A stretch of 59,889 nucleotides of DNA from SAR202 cluster bacterium Io17-Chloro-G6. GTDB taxonomy: Bacteria > Chloroflexota > Dehalococcoidia > UBA3495. The notes beneath the pieces were generated by a model. It searched no databases and was not told where the DNA came from. It saw only the letters and a list, made by a program, of their open reading frames with translations. Below are positions 8,663 to 17,090 of this stretch, piece after piece. Location: NCBI GenBank assembly GCA_002816585.1, contig MUCT01000018.1:1-59889 (forward strand). The letters run 5' to 3'. Positions within the stretch are counted from its first letter, which is position 1; every line of letters begins with the position of its first letter. Made by a program: the position numbers and the translations under genes.

Positions 8663-9445
8663 CTAGTGCATCACCAAGCCGCCATCCACGTTAATGGCCT
8701 GGCCGGTAATGTTCCGGCCACCCGGCCCCGCCAAAAACAATGCCATCGCCGCTATGTCGTCCGGCTCGTTGGGCCGTCCGATTGGGATTCTGGCGTCTCG
8801 GGCTGCCTCCAATTCCTGCATGGACTGACCAGAGGTTTCAGACCGCAGGGCCATTATCTCCGCCCCCATCGTAGTCAAAGTTGATCCGGGACAGATGGCG
8901 TTCACATTGATGTCGTACCGGCCCAATTGCGATGCCGCAATTTGAGTCATCGCGATCACGGCGCCCTTGCTGGCAGCGTAGGCTGCATTGGAGGTGCCGG
9001 TGTAGCCCTTGCCGGCGATGGAGGCGATGTTGATAATCCTCCCTCCCTGGCCTTGCGCTATTAGCTCTTTGGCCACCCGCTGCATGCAGAAAAAGACACC
9101 CTTGGCGTTAACCCGGTGGATGCGGTCCCAATCCTCTTCCACCACGTCCATGATGTCCAGATACTTGGTGACTCCGGCGTTATTTACTACGATGTCAATG
9201 CGGCCGAAAGCGTCTTTGGCCTGCCGCACCAACCTGTCGATGGCGTCGATATCACCCATGTCAGCGGGCACGGAAATGCTCTCTCGTCCCAGTTGTTTCA
9301 CGGCCACAGCGGTGTCCTCCGCGGTGGACGCATCAATGTCCGACACCGCGATGTTGGCGCCGGCTTCAGCCAACTGTAGGGAGATTGCCCGGCCCATGCC
9401 CCTGCCGGCACCGGTGACCAGGGCCATCTTGTCTTCTAATTGCAT
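8663..9445 (-). CDS. SDR-family NAD(P)-dependent oxidoreductase
   Basis: This 260-aa classical short-chain dehydrogenase/reductase has the nucleotide-binding TGAGRGMG (about 12-19), a DIDAS acidic residue suggesting NAD(H) preference, NNAG (about 88-91), catalytic Ser in NIASIAGKG, and the YAASK Tyr/Lys pair. The C-terminus is INVDGGLVMH, typical of FabG-like enzymes. The substrate cannot be assigned. The ATG follows AGAGGT. It is divergent from the dihydropyrimidinase-like gene, and the two share a symmetric promoter region, suggesting co-regulation. Confidence 0.92.
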   Translation of the reverse strand: MQLEDKMALVTGAGRGMGRAISLQLAEAGANIAVSDIDASTAEDTAVAVKQLGRESISVPADMGDIDAIDRLVRQAKDAFGRIDIVVNNAGVTKYLDIMDVVEEDWDRIHRVNAKGVFFCMQRVAKELIAQGQGGRIINIASIAGKGYTGTSNAAYAASKGAVIAMTQIAASQLGRYDINVNAICPGSTLTTMGAEIMALRSETSGQSMQELEAARDARIPIGRPNEPDDIAAMALFLAGPGGRNITGQAINVDGGLVMH

Positions 9446-9497
9446 GATTAACCTCTAGACCTCTAGGCGGTAAATAGCTTGGACAGCGGTTGTGCCG

Positions 9498-9526
9498 AGT
9501 GTAGCCGCGCACAATTTGGCTGTCAA
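9498..9526 (-). promoter_or_regulatory. Promoter of the SDR gene (minus arm)
   Basis: On the minus strand TTGACA (9521-9526), a 17-base spacer and TACACT (9498-9503). Predicted start near 9491, about 45 bases before the SDR ATG. Confidence 0.7.
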
Positions 9527-9552
9527 CGAAATCGGGTCCGTTGACAGCCAAA
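9515..9552. promoter_or_regulatory. 14-bp inverted repeat joining two divergent promoters
   Basis: TTTGGCTGTCAACG (9515-9528) and CGTTGACAGCCAAA (9539-9552) are perfect reverse complements separated by 10 bases. Each arm contains the -35 hexamer of one of the two divergent promoters, so a symmetric regulator bound here would control both genes. Confidence 0.65.
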
Positions 9553-9569
9553 CCGGCCAAGATTACACT
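9541..9569 (+). promoter_or_regulatory. Promoter of the dihydropyrimidinase-like gene (plus arm)
   Basis: TTGACA (9541-9546), a 17-base spacer and TACACT (9564-9569). Predicted start near 9576, about 40 bases before the ATG. Confidence 0.72.
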
Positions 9570-9615
9570 CCCGGCGATTCGGTAACCGGCTTTTATGAAC
9601 AGACGGAGGAACGAT

Positions 9616-11034
9616 ATGGCAGAAGAGCGGGTCGACACAATTGTCCGCGGTGGGAGGGTGGTTACCTCATCCCAGGTAATGGACGCAGGAGTGGCCATAA
9701 AGGGAGAGAAGATTGCGGCCGTCGGACCGGAACATTTGTTACCCCAGGCCGACCGGTACATCGACGCGGAGGGCATGTTCGTTCTGCCCGGACTGATCGA
9801 TTCCCACGTACATCTTGATGGACATGACGACTACGCCATGGGGGCTTTGGCCGCGGCTCACGCTGGCCTAACCACCCTGGTGCCTTTCGGCAACTACGCG
9901 TTGGAGGGTGACGAGACGTTGGTACAGGCCGTTCGCCGCACCCAGGAAGAAGTAGAGGCTGCCGCGCTGGTCGACTTTGGGTTCCACTTCATCCTTCAGA
10001 ACCGGCCCAGCATACTGAATTCGCTGCCCCAGGCCATGGAACTGGGTGTGAAGTCGTTCAAGATGTTCATGACCTATAAGAAGCGTCCGGGCCGTATGTG
10101 CGACGACGACTATATCTGCAACGCCATGGACTTGGTGGCCAAGGGCGGCGGTGTGCTGCAACTCCACTGCGAGAGCGGCAACATTATCGAGTACCTGGAG
10201 AACAAGCTCATCGCGGAGGGCCACACCCATCCGGAGGACTTCCCCACCGCCTGCCCAGACTGGGCCGAGGAAGAGGCGATCAACCGGGCCATCAAGATGG
10301 GCGCCGCCACCGGCTGTCCCACTTACGTGGTGCATCTGAGCACCCAGCTCGGCTTGGAACGGATCAAACAAGCCCAAGCCCAGGGCCAGAAGATTTGGAC
10401 CGAAACGTGCCCCCAATACCTGCTTTTGTCCGACGCCGAGATGGCGAAGGTCGGACCGCTGGCCAAGATCGGGCCTCCCCTGCGTCCCGAAAACGGGCCA
10501 GACCAGGACGCGCTGTGGAACGGTCTGAGGCAGGGTCAAATATCTCTGGTCGGCAGCGACCATTCGCCTCACCCGCAGGAGCTGAAAAAGCCGGGCTGGG
10601 GCAACATATTCGTGACCCCTGACGGGGCATCAGTGCCCTTCGGCTCCCCAGGAATCGAGACCGTCGCTCCGCTGATGTACAGCGAAGGCGTGGTGAAACG
10701 GGGGTTCCCCATCTGGTGGTTGGCCAGGGTGATGTCGGAGAACCCGGCGAGAATTTTTGGTCTGTATCCCAGGAAGGGCGTGATTCAGGCGGGCTCCGAT
10801 GCCGACCTACTGATCCTAGACCCAGCCGCGGACCGAGTCGTGACCGCCGAAGACCATCACGGCAACGCGGGTTATACCCTGTTCGAAGGCTGGCAGGTGA
10901 GCGGCAGACCGTGGATGACGCTGCTACGGGGCCAGGTGCTACTCAACCAAGGCAAGCTGGAACAACAACCCGGCTACGGCAAATTCCTAACCTGCGAAGG
11001 CCCCACCACACCCCTGGGAGGGCCGGTGGATTAG
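9616..11034 (+). CDS. Dihydropyrimidinase / hydantoinase-type amidohydrolase
   Basis: This 472-aa cyclic-amide hydrolase belongs to the metal-dependent amidohydrolase superfamily. It has the metal-binding HVHLDG motif, the SFKMFMTYKK segment whose Lys is the expected carboxylated bridge, LHCESG, VVHLST, and GSDHSPH with the final Asp. The C-terminal AGSDADLLILDP closes the composite beta domain. The substrate may be a dihydropyrimidine, hydantoin or allantoin; the family does not decide this. The start at 9616 was chosen because GGAGGA lies 5-6 bases upstream; an earlier in-frame ATG at 9595 has none. It is transcribed divergently from the SDR gene. Confidence 0.9.
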   Translation: MAEERVDTIVRGGRVVTSSQVMDAGVAIKGEKIAAVGPEHLLPQADRYIDAEGMFVLPGLIDSHVHLDGHDDYAMGALAAAHAGLTTLVPFGNYALEGDETLVQAVRRTQEEVEAAALVDFGFHFILQNRPSILNSLPQAMELGVKSFKMFMTYKKRPGRMCDDDYICNAMDLVAKGGGVLQLHCESGNIIEYLENKLIAEGHTHPEDFPTACPDWAEEEAINRAIKMGAATGCPTYVVHLSTQLGLERIKQAQAQGQKIWTETCPQYLLLSDAEMAKVGPLAKIGPPLRPENGPDQDALWNGLRQGQISLVGSDHSPHPQELKKPGWGNIFVTPDGASVPFGSPGIETVAPLMYSEGVVKRGFPIWWLARVMSENPARIFGLYPRKGVIQAGSDADLLILDPAADRVVTAEDHHGNAGYTLFEGWQVSGRPWMTLLRGQVLLNQGKLEQQPGYGKFLTCEGPTTPLGGPVD

Positions 11035-11229
11035 GAGGAGATGATCCGTAGTATTAAGGTGAACTTATTCACAATCTACCGAAAGTCGGGGTTACGTCCA
11101 GATCGTGGCCGCGTCGGTTGACAGCGTGTCCTTCCTTAGCAGTACCATTGTTTATTAGGATGAGAGCGGTTATTCGGATTCTTGTGTACAATAGTATTAC
11201 CAGTTCGATTGGGAAGCGTTGGGTTTTTC

Positions 11230-11814
11230 ATGTTAAGAGTTGAAGATGTAGCGAACTATTTCTTAGCGAATCAGGACTCTGGTCACGGTGAGCCGATTAG
11301 TCATCTCAAGATCCAGAAGCTCTGCTACTACGCGCAGGGGATATCTCTCGCTATATTGGAAAGGCCTTTGTTTTTTGAGGACATCGAACACTGGACGCAT
11401 GGCCCGGTTGTTCCGACCCTATACCGAAAGTATCGATCATTCGGAGCCGACCCAATTACTCGCCCAGAGAACCTCAATCTGACAATATATAGCCGGGAGA
11501 CCATTGACCTGTTAGATAAGGTCTACCAGCTTTACGGTCAAGATTCTGCTTGGGAGCTACGTAACAAGACTCACGAGGAATCGCCTTGGAGAAATACACC
11601 CGATCGTTGCGCGATTACTCACCAAGAGCTTCGAGCCTATTTTCAGACATTAGGCCCTCTCTACGAGGATTTTGGAGACATTGATCGCGAAGTATTAAGA
11701 AAATTGCCCGAGATTCCACAGGTAATGAAAGATTTAAAGAGAGGAATCGAAGCATACAGAACCGGGAAAATGGTTGCCTGGGATGAGGTCAAAGAGGAAA
11801 TCGGGATCGAGTGA
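11230..11814 (+). CDS. Panacea-domain (DUF4065) protein, probable antitoxin
   Basis: This 194-aa protein carries the Panacea hallmark: SHLKIQKLCYYAQG followed by a RPLFFEDIEHWTHGPVVP stretch (about residues 20-65). Such proteins (SocA-like) act as antitoxins paired with very varied toxins. The start is placed at MLRVEDVANYF, where the domain begins; an upstream GTG at 11182 in the same frame is less likely. The stop overlaps the start of the next gene, as in toxin-antitoxin operons. The region is visibly richer in A+T than its neighbours, fitting horizontal acquisition. Confidence 0.85.
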   Translation: MLRVEDVANYFLANQDSGHGEPISHLKIQKLCYYAQGISLAILERPLFFEDIEHWTHGPVVPTLYRKYRSFGADPITRPENLNLTIYSRETIDLLDKVYQLYGQDSAWELRNKTHEESPWRNTPDRCAITHQELRAYFQTLGPLYEDFGDIDREVLRKLPEIPQVMKDLKRGIEAYRTGKMVAWDEVKEEIGIE

Positions 11815-12104
11815 AAATCTTTGTCCCTGAGTTCATCATAGAGATTGCCAGGAATTGGAACCCCATTGACCAAGGAAGAGTCGGTGGGGTTTTTGCATTG
11901 CTGGAAGATGACGGTTGGCGGCACGAAAATCGTGTTGACTGGATGTTCAGCCCAACGCAGAAAGAGGAATTGGGACTTACCGAGAACGATACGGTTTGGG
12001 CTGTCGCCCACTCGCGCGTTACCGTCGCTTTTTTCGAGACTACTGATTCAGTCTCAGTAGTCTATATCAACCGCCGATCAGCAATGAACCCTGGCTGGAC
12101 CTAA
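11811..12104 (+). CDS. Small unknown protein, candidate Panacea-linked toxin
   Basis: This 97-aa protein starts with GTG overlapping the upstream TGA by 4 bases, so translation is coupled. I recognise no toxin family. It has a hydrophobic start (MKIFVPEFIIEIARNW), an internal GGVFALLEDDGW patch, and a C-terminal beta-rich VTVAFFETTDSVSVVYI stretch; no membrane segment or nuclease motif is evident. The toxin role is inferred only from its place directly after a Panacea antitoxin, where partners are known to be highly diverse. Confidence 0.6.
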   Translation: MKIFVPEFIIEIARNWNPIDQGRVGGVFALLEDDGWRHENRVDWMFSPTQKEELGLTENDTVWAVAHSRVTVAFFETTDSVSVVYINRRSAMNPGWT

Positions 12105-12112
12105 TGGAGTAT

Positions 12113-12140
12113 GGCCAGCGCCGAAGTTACGGCGCTGGCC
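12113..12140. terminator. Hairpin between convergent genes
   Basis: GGCCAGCGCCG (12113-12123) pairs with CGGCGCTGGCC (12130-12140) around an AAGTTA loop, 9 bases after the toxin-candidate stop. The T tract is poor on both sides, so termination may be inefficient or factor-assisted. Confidence 0.55.
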
Positions 12141-12150
12141 CTTAGAAGGA

Positions 12151-13017
12151 CTACCCTGACACCGTCTCCTTAAACCGTTTGATGGCTTCTATGTGCTGGT
12201 CGGGGCCTTTTAGGCCGGCCCGCATGGTGTTGACCGACAGGTGGGTGGCGCCAACTTCGTCCCAGGCGGCGGCAATCTTTTCCCAGTCTTCCTGTTTGTC
12301 GGCGGCGATGCCGACTCGGCCCTCAATGCCGATGGACTTGGGGTCGCGGCCGGCTTTGGTGGCGTGTTCCCGCATCTCGTTAATCTTCTCCTGACCGGCG
12401 CTGTCGGGCTGGAACTGGGGGAACCAGCCGTCGGCCATCTTGCCGATGCGGCGGATCACCCGTTCTTCGCCTCCGCCCAGCCAGATGGGGATGGGCTGTT
12501 GCACCGGCAGCGGGTTGATGCCGGCGTTGGTGACCTTGTGGTACCTGCCGTTGAAGTCCACCGAATCGTGGGTCCACAGCAGGCGCAGCAGTTCAATCTG
12601 CTCTTCGCTGCGGCGGCCCCGGTTGGTGAAGCTCTCGCCTAAAGCCTCGTACTCGACCTCGTTCCAGCCGATGCCGATGCCCAGGCGGAGCCGGCCTCCG
12701 GTAAGGACGTCAACCTCGGCCGCCTGCTTGGCCACCAGGCTGGTTTGGCGCTGCCCGAGAATCAGCACTCCGGTGGTGAACTCTAGTTTCTCGGTGATCG
12801 CTCCCAGGTAGCCGAACATGACAAAGGGCTCATGGAACATGTCGTCTTTGTTATAGGGGCGGTCCCAGCCGGCCCGTTTGGTCTGGTCCGCGCCCAATAC
12901 GTGGTCGAAGACCAGCAAATGCTCGTAGCCCAAGTCTTCGGCGGCTTGCGCGAAGTCTTTAACGCCGGAGGGGTCCGCGCCGATCTCGGTCTGGGGAAAG
13001 ATAGCTCCTAGTCGCAT
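12151..13017 (-). CDS. LLM-class F420-dependent oxidoreductase
   Basis: This 288-aa luciferase-like TIM-barrel protein starts with MRLGAIFPQTEIG and contains LLVFDHVLGA, an RLRLGIGIGWNEVEYEALG stretch, and IPIWLGGGEERVIRRI. The layout matches the F420-dependent branch (TIGR03619-like) rather than FMN luciferases. The substrate is unknown. The start at 13017 has GGGAGG 6 bases upstream; the frame is open up to 13074 but without a ribosome site. It is divergent from the acetamidase-like gene. Confidence 0.88.
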   Translation of the reverse strand: MRLGAIFPQTEIGADPSGVKDFAQAAEDLGYEHLLVFDHVLGADQTKRAGWDRPYNKDDMFHEPFVMFGYLGAITEKLEFTTGVLILGQRQTSLVAKQAAEVDVLTGGRLRLGIGIGWNEVEYEALGESFTNRGRRSEEQIELLRLLWTHDSVDFNGRYHKVTNAGINPLPVQQPIPIWLGGGEERVIRRIGKMADGWFPQFQPDSAGQEKINEMREHATKAGRDPKSIGIEGRVGIAADKQEDWEKIAAAWDEVGATHLSVNTMRAGLKGPDQHIEAIKRFKETVSG

Positions 13018-13078
13018 GTTGGCCTCCCGTTTCGTTGATTGTTTAAAAAAGTCGAGGCAATGGCCTCGAATCACGCCC

Positions 13079-13107
13079 AGTATCTAGCGTTAGCCAGCCG
13101 CCGTCAA
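13079..13107 (-). promoter_or_regulatory. Promoter of the F420-type oxidoreductase
   Basis: Minus strand TTGACG (13102-13107), 17-base spacer, GATACT (13079-13084). Predicted start near 13072, giving a leader of about 55 bases. Confidence 0.55.
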
Positions 13108-13191
13108 CTGCGGCAGGTTTGATCTTATCTTGGTCTATAATGCGCAGATTCTCCAGGATTTTGTTTAGCATGCCCAGACAGGAGGACTCTG

Positions 13192-14298
13192 ATGAAGAGC
13201 ATTGAGCTGGACTACTCAAAAAGATGCGGCGATGAGCCTGAAAAGGGACACAACCGTTGGCATCCGGATATACCGCCAGTGGTCGAGGCGGACCCGGGCG
13301 AGGAGGTCGTAATGCAAACCCGGCACGCCTTTGACGGCCAGATCACGCCGACTACTATTGCCGACGACCTGTTGGGCACCGACCTTGGCCTCGTCCATCC
13401 GCTCACCGGTCCGGTCTATGTGAAGGGAGCAGAGCCGGGCGACCTTCTGGAGGTCATCATCCAGCGCATCGAACCCGCCCGGTGGGGATTCACCAGCATC
13501 CTGCCCGGATTCGGGTTCCTTAGGGATGTGTACACCGAACCGTACCTGGTGCATTGGGAGATGAGAGACGGGTTTGCCCGTTCGCAGCAGTTGCCCGGTG
13601 TGCGCATCCCCGAGGCGTCTTTCATGGGGACCATTGGAGTGGCACCATCCCGAGCCCTGCGGCAGGAGATACTCCTGAGAGAGGATGAACTGCTGCGCCG
13701 GGGCGGAATGGTAGTGGGCCCAACGCCCGAAGGCGCGGTTCCAGCTCAGGAGCCTTTTGCCAGTGAAGGTCTCCGCACCATCCCTCCCCGGGAGCACGGT
13801 GGCAATATGGACATCAAGCAGCTTACGGCGGGCACGAGGCTAATGCTTCCGGTTTTCACCGAGGGCGGCCTGTTCTCGGCCGGGGATGCCCACTACGCTC
13901 AAGGCGACTCCGAATGCTGCGGCACCGCTGTTGAGATGGACTGCACCCTTCACGTAAGTTTCAGGGCCTTGAAGGGCGAAGCCGCCCGCCGCAATATCCG
14001 ATTCCCGATATTCGAGAGGGACGAATATTTCACGAGCCCGGAGATGGCTGCGCCCAGGCGGTTCATCGCCGCCACCGGCATGTGCATCGCCGACGGTGTC
14101 AATCAGTCCGAAGACGGCACCCTAGCATCCAGAAACGCCCTGTTGAACATGATTCAACTGCTGATGGAGCGGGGCTGGTCAAGAGAGCAGGCCTACTGCA
14201 TCTGCAGTGTGGCGGTTGACCTAAAGGTTAGCGAGGTGGTGGACGTGCCCAATTTCGTTGTCTCCGCATTCTTGCCGTTGGACATCTTCGAAGACTGA
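13192..14298 (+). CDS. Acetamidase/formamidase family protein
   Basis: This 368-aa protein belongs to the FmdA/AmdA family, which hydrolyses short amides to ammonia and acid. Visible family features are an early PVVEADPGEEVVMQTRHAFD block, TGPVYVKGAEPGDLLEV (about 75-91), GNMDIKQL, LPVFTEGGLFSAGDAH, and QGDSECCGTAVE. The true start is the ATG with AGGAGG upstream. A TATAAT at 13136-13141 lies upstream without a good -35. It sits between two luciferase-like oxidoreductases, suggesting a catabolic or nitrogen-scavenging neighbourhood. Confidence 0.9.
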   Translation: MKSIELDYSKRCGDEPEKGHNRWHPDIPPVVEADPGEEVVMQTRHAFDGQITPTTIADDLLGTDLGLVHPLTGPVYVKGAEPGDLLEVIIQRIEPARWGFTSILPGFGFLRDVYTEPYLVHWEMRDGFARSQQLPGVRIPEASFMGTIGVAPSRALRQEILLREDELLRRGGMVVGPTPEGAVPAQEPFASEGLRTIPPREHGGNMDIKQLTAGTRLMLPVFTEGGLFSAGDAHYAQGDSECCGTAVEMDCTLHVSFRALKGEAARRNIRFPIFERDEYFTSPEMAAPRRFIAATGMCIADGVNQSEDGTLASRNALLNMIQLLMERGWSREQAYCICSVAVDLKVSEVVDVPNFVVSAFLPLDIFED

Positions 14299-14418
14299 GG
14301 CCCCACCACAGAGTGTTGGCCGTTGATTTCCGCCTCACTGCGCGATGGGTTATACTCCCGGTGGCCCGGCATCGGGCTAAGGTCGGCGGATTCAGAGAGA
14401 AATTAAAGGAGCAAAGAC

Positions 14419-15600
14419 ATGAAATTCGGACTTCTGTTTGAGATGCAGCGGCCCTACGATGGAAACGAGGTGGACTGGAATGCCCTGTACCGTGAGACCC
14501 TGGACCAGTGCGAACTGGCCGACCAGGTAGGCTTCGACAACCTTTGGTTCGTGGAGCACCATTTCCTGATGGGATTCTCCGGGTCGCCCTGTCCCGAGGT
14601 CATGTTCGGCGCTCTCAGCCAGCGCACCAAGGACATACGCATCGGCTTTGGAGTTTCCATCCTGCCCAACCACCATCCCATCCGGGTGGCGGAACGGGTG
14701 GCCATGGTCGACCAACTGACCAACGGACGTGTGGAAGTGGGCACCGGCCGCTCCAACGCCTACGAACAGGTCGGCCAAGGAATCGACCCCCGTGAAACCA
14801 GGGAACGCTGGGATGAAGCAATCACGATGCTGCCCCAGATCTGGCAGTCCGAAGAATTCTCCTGGGAAGGCAAGTTCTGGAACGTTCCCCCACGGCGGGT
14901 GCTGCCCAAGCCCTTCCAGAAACCTCATCCCCGCATGTACCTGGCCTGCACTCAGACTGAGAGCTTCCGCTTGGCGGCTCAGAAGGGCATTGGCGTGCTT
15001 TCATCGGCATCCTACGCCGTTGACATCCTAAAAGAGCATGTCAAGGTCTACCGGGACGCCATCAAGGACGCCGACCCGGTGGGCGCTGAGATTAACGATT
15101 TCTGGGGCAACAACGTCCACTCTTTCTGTGGCAAAGACGATCAGGCAGCCAAGGAACTGTGCGCCGAATCCATGAAGACTTTCTTCGGGCCGGACAAGCC
15201 CTACATCGAAGGACGCATCAACGCTTATGAGGAGTTGCTTGAGTCTTGGGGCGGGGTGCCAGACAACCTGAAAGCGGACTTCGGCCGGTGGCTGCGCCAG
15301 TCTGACGATGACCACAAGGCCCAGGCGGCAGAGGCCGGGATCTCCCTGGATTCGGGTCCAGGCGCGGCCCGGGCTGCCGTGGCCGAACTGGACGCCAACG
15401 TCCTTTCCGACCGGGGCGTCATTATCGCTGGCAATCCAGAGAGTTGCATCAACACCATCAAGACCTACGAAGACGTAGGTGTCGACCAGGTCATGCTTAT
15501 CATGCAGACGGAGACCATCCCCCACGAGAAGGTTATGGAATCCATTGAGTTGTACGGCAAAGAGGTGATCCCGGCCTTCGCCGGCGTCAAAACCGCCTAA
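14419..15600 (+). CDS. LLM-class flavin-dependent oxidoreductase
   Basis: This 393-aa bacterial-luciferase-like monooxygenase opens with MKFGLLFEMQRP. It has DNLWFVEHHFL near residue 40, IGFGVSILPNHHPIRVAE (about 76-93), and VEVGTGRSNAYE near 112. A C-terminal helical extension includes NPESCINTIKTYEDVGVDQ, the usual end of the barrel. The EHH segment is typical of FMN-type members of the family. The substrate is not predictable. The ATG follows AAAGGAGC, and a strong terminator follows the gene, so it is probably monocistronic. Confidence 0.88.
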   Translation: MKFGLLFEMQRPYDGNEVDWNALYRETLDQCELADQVGFDNLWFVEHHFLMGFSGSPCPEVMFGALSQRTKDIRIGFGVSILPNHHPIRVAERVAMVDQLTNGRVEVGTGRSNAYEQVGQGIDPRETRERWDEAITMLPQIWQSEEFSWEGKFWNVPPRRVLPKPFQKPHPRMYLACTQTESFRLAAQKGIGVLSSASYAVDILKEHVKVYRDAIKDADPVGAEINDFWGNNVHSFCGKDDQAAKELCAESMKTFFGPDKPYIEGRINAYEELLESWGGVPDNLKADFGRWLRQSDDDHKAQAAEAGISLDSGPGAARAAVAELDANVLSDRGVIIAGNPESCINTIKTYEDVGVDQVMLIMQTETIPHEKVMESIELYGKEVIPAFAGVKTA

Positions 15601-15621
15601 TCCGATAGTCTCAATCCAAAA

Positions 15622-15664
15622 AAAATCCCCCTGGCCTAAAACAAGTGAGGCCGGGGGGATTTTC
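15622..15664 (+). terminator. Rho-independent terminator
   Basis: An AAAATCCCCCTGGCCT stem pairs with AGGCCGGGGGGATTTT, with one G-T wobble, after the flavin-dependent oxidoreductase. The A-run before and T-run after make it potentially bidirectional. Confidence 0.8.
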
Positions 15665-15829
15665 AGTTTACTGTGGCCATCAACAATCCGGTCTATGGCT
15701 CCCTGGAACCGCCACATGGCCAAATGTTGGTTTGGCGGCACCCTTTAACCCCAAGCACCGATTCGGGCCGGTATGGCGGTCTAGGAGCCTCCAGCGGGTT
15801 GTTCCTCCGCCACACGAGTTTGGAATCGC

Positions 15830-16783
15830 CTACAGGTGTTTGCTTACCTCGGCCTGCAGGGTAGCGGCCACGCGCTCTCCCTCGGCGACGGCCGCCACTC
15901 GGTATCCGGGATTTCCGCACTTAAGGCTAGCCTGGGCGGTGGCGTACCGTGTGCATTGCTCCAAGTTCCATCCCCGCACTCTTCCGAAGATGAATCCAGC
16001 GGAGAAGCAAGAACCGGCCCCATTTCCGTCCACCACCTCCACTTGCGGGGCGCTTACCCGGATGGTCTCACGGGCGTCTGCGGCCAAACAGCCACGGTTT
16101 CCACCGGTGACCAATGCCGTACCGAACCCGGCGCGCAACAAACCCTTGGCGATTGTTGCCATGTCGTCTTGGGCATTCGGATCGTCGGCCGATACCTGGC
16201 AGACAGCGGCGTATGGGGCAAGCTTGGTCAGCAGTTCTTGATTACCATACTGGGACTCGATGTTAACGAGAACTGGGACATCCAGCCTGGAGGCCTCCCT
16301 CATGGGCCGCAAGATGTAGTCACCGTCGTACCAGTCCACGTACAGGTAGGCGGCTCCCTCCAGGGGCGTAAGGTCAGTTTCCTCCAGAGTGGCCAGCAAT
16401 TCAGGGGTCCGCTGGTAAAAATAGGTGCGCGCGCCGCTGGGGTCGACTATGGATAACTCGGCAACGGTCGTTACGCCAGGATTGACGGTCACGCGGACGG
16501 GCACGCCCAAGCGTTCGACGGTGGCCGCCACCTTGGTTCCCAGTAGATCATCGCCCAAGGCAGAGGGGATAAACCTGGCACTCTGGCCCCATTGGTGGAG
16601 CATGCCGGCCACAATTCCCGCGTCGTCGCCGTAGGAATCGGTCAATTGCTGGATTCGGGTTCCGCTGTTGTGAACGGGAATCTGGTCCACAACCATCAAC
16701 TGTAGATAGCTCAATACGCCGAAGCAGACAACTTCTCTACTGGAAGGAGGGCCCGGCCCTTGATCGCTGTTCAAATGTTTCAT
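15830..16783 (-). CDS. Divergent PfkB-family protein lacking the canonical catalytic Asp
   Basis: The protein has a ribokinase/PfkB fold (317 aa from the chosen ATG). It opens with VVCFGVLSYLQLMVVDQIP, has LGVPVRVTVNPGVTTVAELSIV, and carries the anion-hole region VVDGNGAGSCFSAGF near the C-terminus. Canonical members read D-T-x-G-A-G-D, where the last Asp is the catalytic base; here it is Ser. The N-terminal GG-x-x-x-N substrate motif is also absent (YGDDAGIVAG instead). It may be a pseudokinase or use unusual chemistry. The start is the ATG at 16781-16783; the frame stays open to 16861 but that stretch overlaps a promoter-like sequence. Confidence 0.8.
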   Translation of the reverse strand: MKHLNSDQGPGPPSSREVVCFGVLSYLQLMVVDQIPVHNSGTRIQQLTDSYGDDAGIVAGMLHQWGQSARFIPSALGDDLLGTKVAATVERLGVPVRVTVNPGVTTVAELSIVDPSGARTYFYQRTPELLATLEETDLTPLEGAAYLYVDWYDGDYILRPMREASRLDVPVLVNIESQYGNQELLTKLAPYAAVCQVSADDPNAQDDMATIAKGLLRAGFGTALVTGGNRGCLAADARETIRVSAPQVEVVDGNGAGSCFSAGFIFGRVRGWNLEQCTRYATAQASLKCGNPGYRVAAVAEGERVAATLQAEVSKHL

Positions 16784-16845
16784 GGCTGGCGGTCCCGTTC
16801 GAGGTAATCCGATGGTGGGGTTGTCACGTACGGCATAACACAACC

Positions 16846-16871
16846 AGTATAGCCAATCCATGCATTGTCAA
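16846..16871 (-). promoter_or_regulatory. Possible promoter of the PfkB-family gene, odd spacing
   Basis: Minus strand has a perfect TTGACA (16866-16871) and TATACT (16846-16851) but only 14 bases between them, shorter than functional sigma-70 spacing. It may need an activator that reshapes the DNA or may be chance. Confidence 0.3.
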
Positions 16872-16944
16872 CCGGAAGCTCTTGAGAGAATGGCTCAGGA
16901 AAAGACCGTGCCGGACACCGGAAAGTAATGATGGGTAGACTCCA

Positions 16945-16973
16945 TTGACACTAGCTGGGGTCCTGATTACAGT
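16945..16973 (+). promoter_or_regulatory. Promoter of the peptide-binding lipoprotein gene
   Basis: TTGACA (16945-16950), 17-base spacer, TACAGT (16968-16973), about 110 bases upstream of the ATG. Confidence 0.65.
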
Positions 16974-17090
16974 GAATTTAAGGTTCGGATCGTCAGCTCT
17001 GGCGAACCAGCACCGAATTAACCTACGAAATTGGAAACTAACAGCACCGCACGGCGATCCGGAAGACGGGTTTGTTTTGTGAGGACTAGG

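Noticed and set aside
9868..10572. 234-codon minus-strand frame
   Set aside because: It is antisense to the dihydropyrimidinase-like gene.
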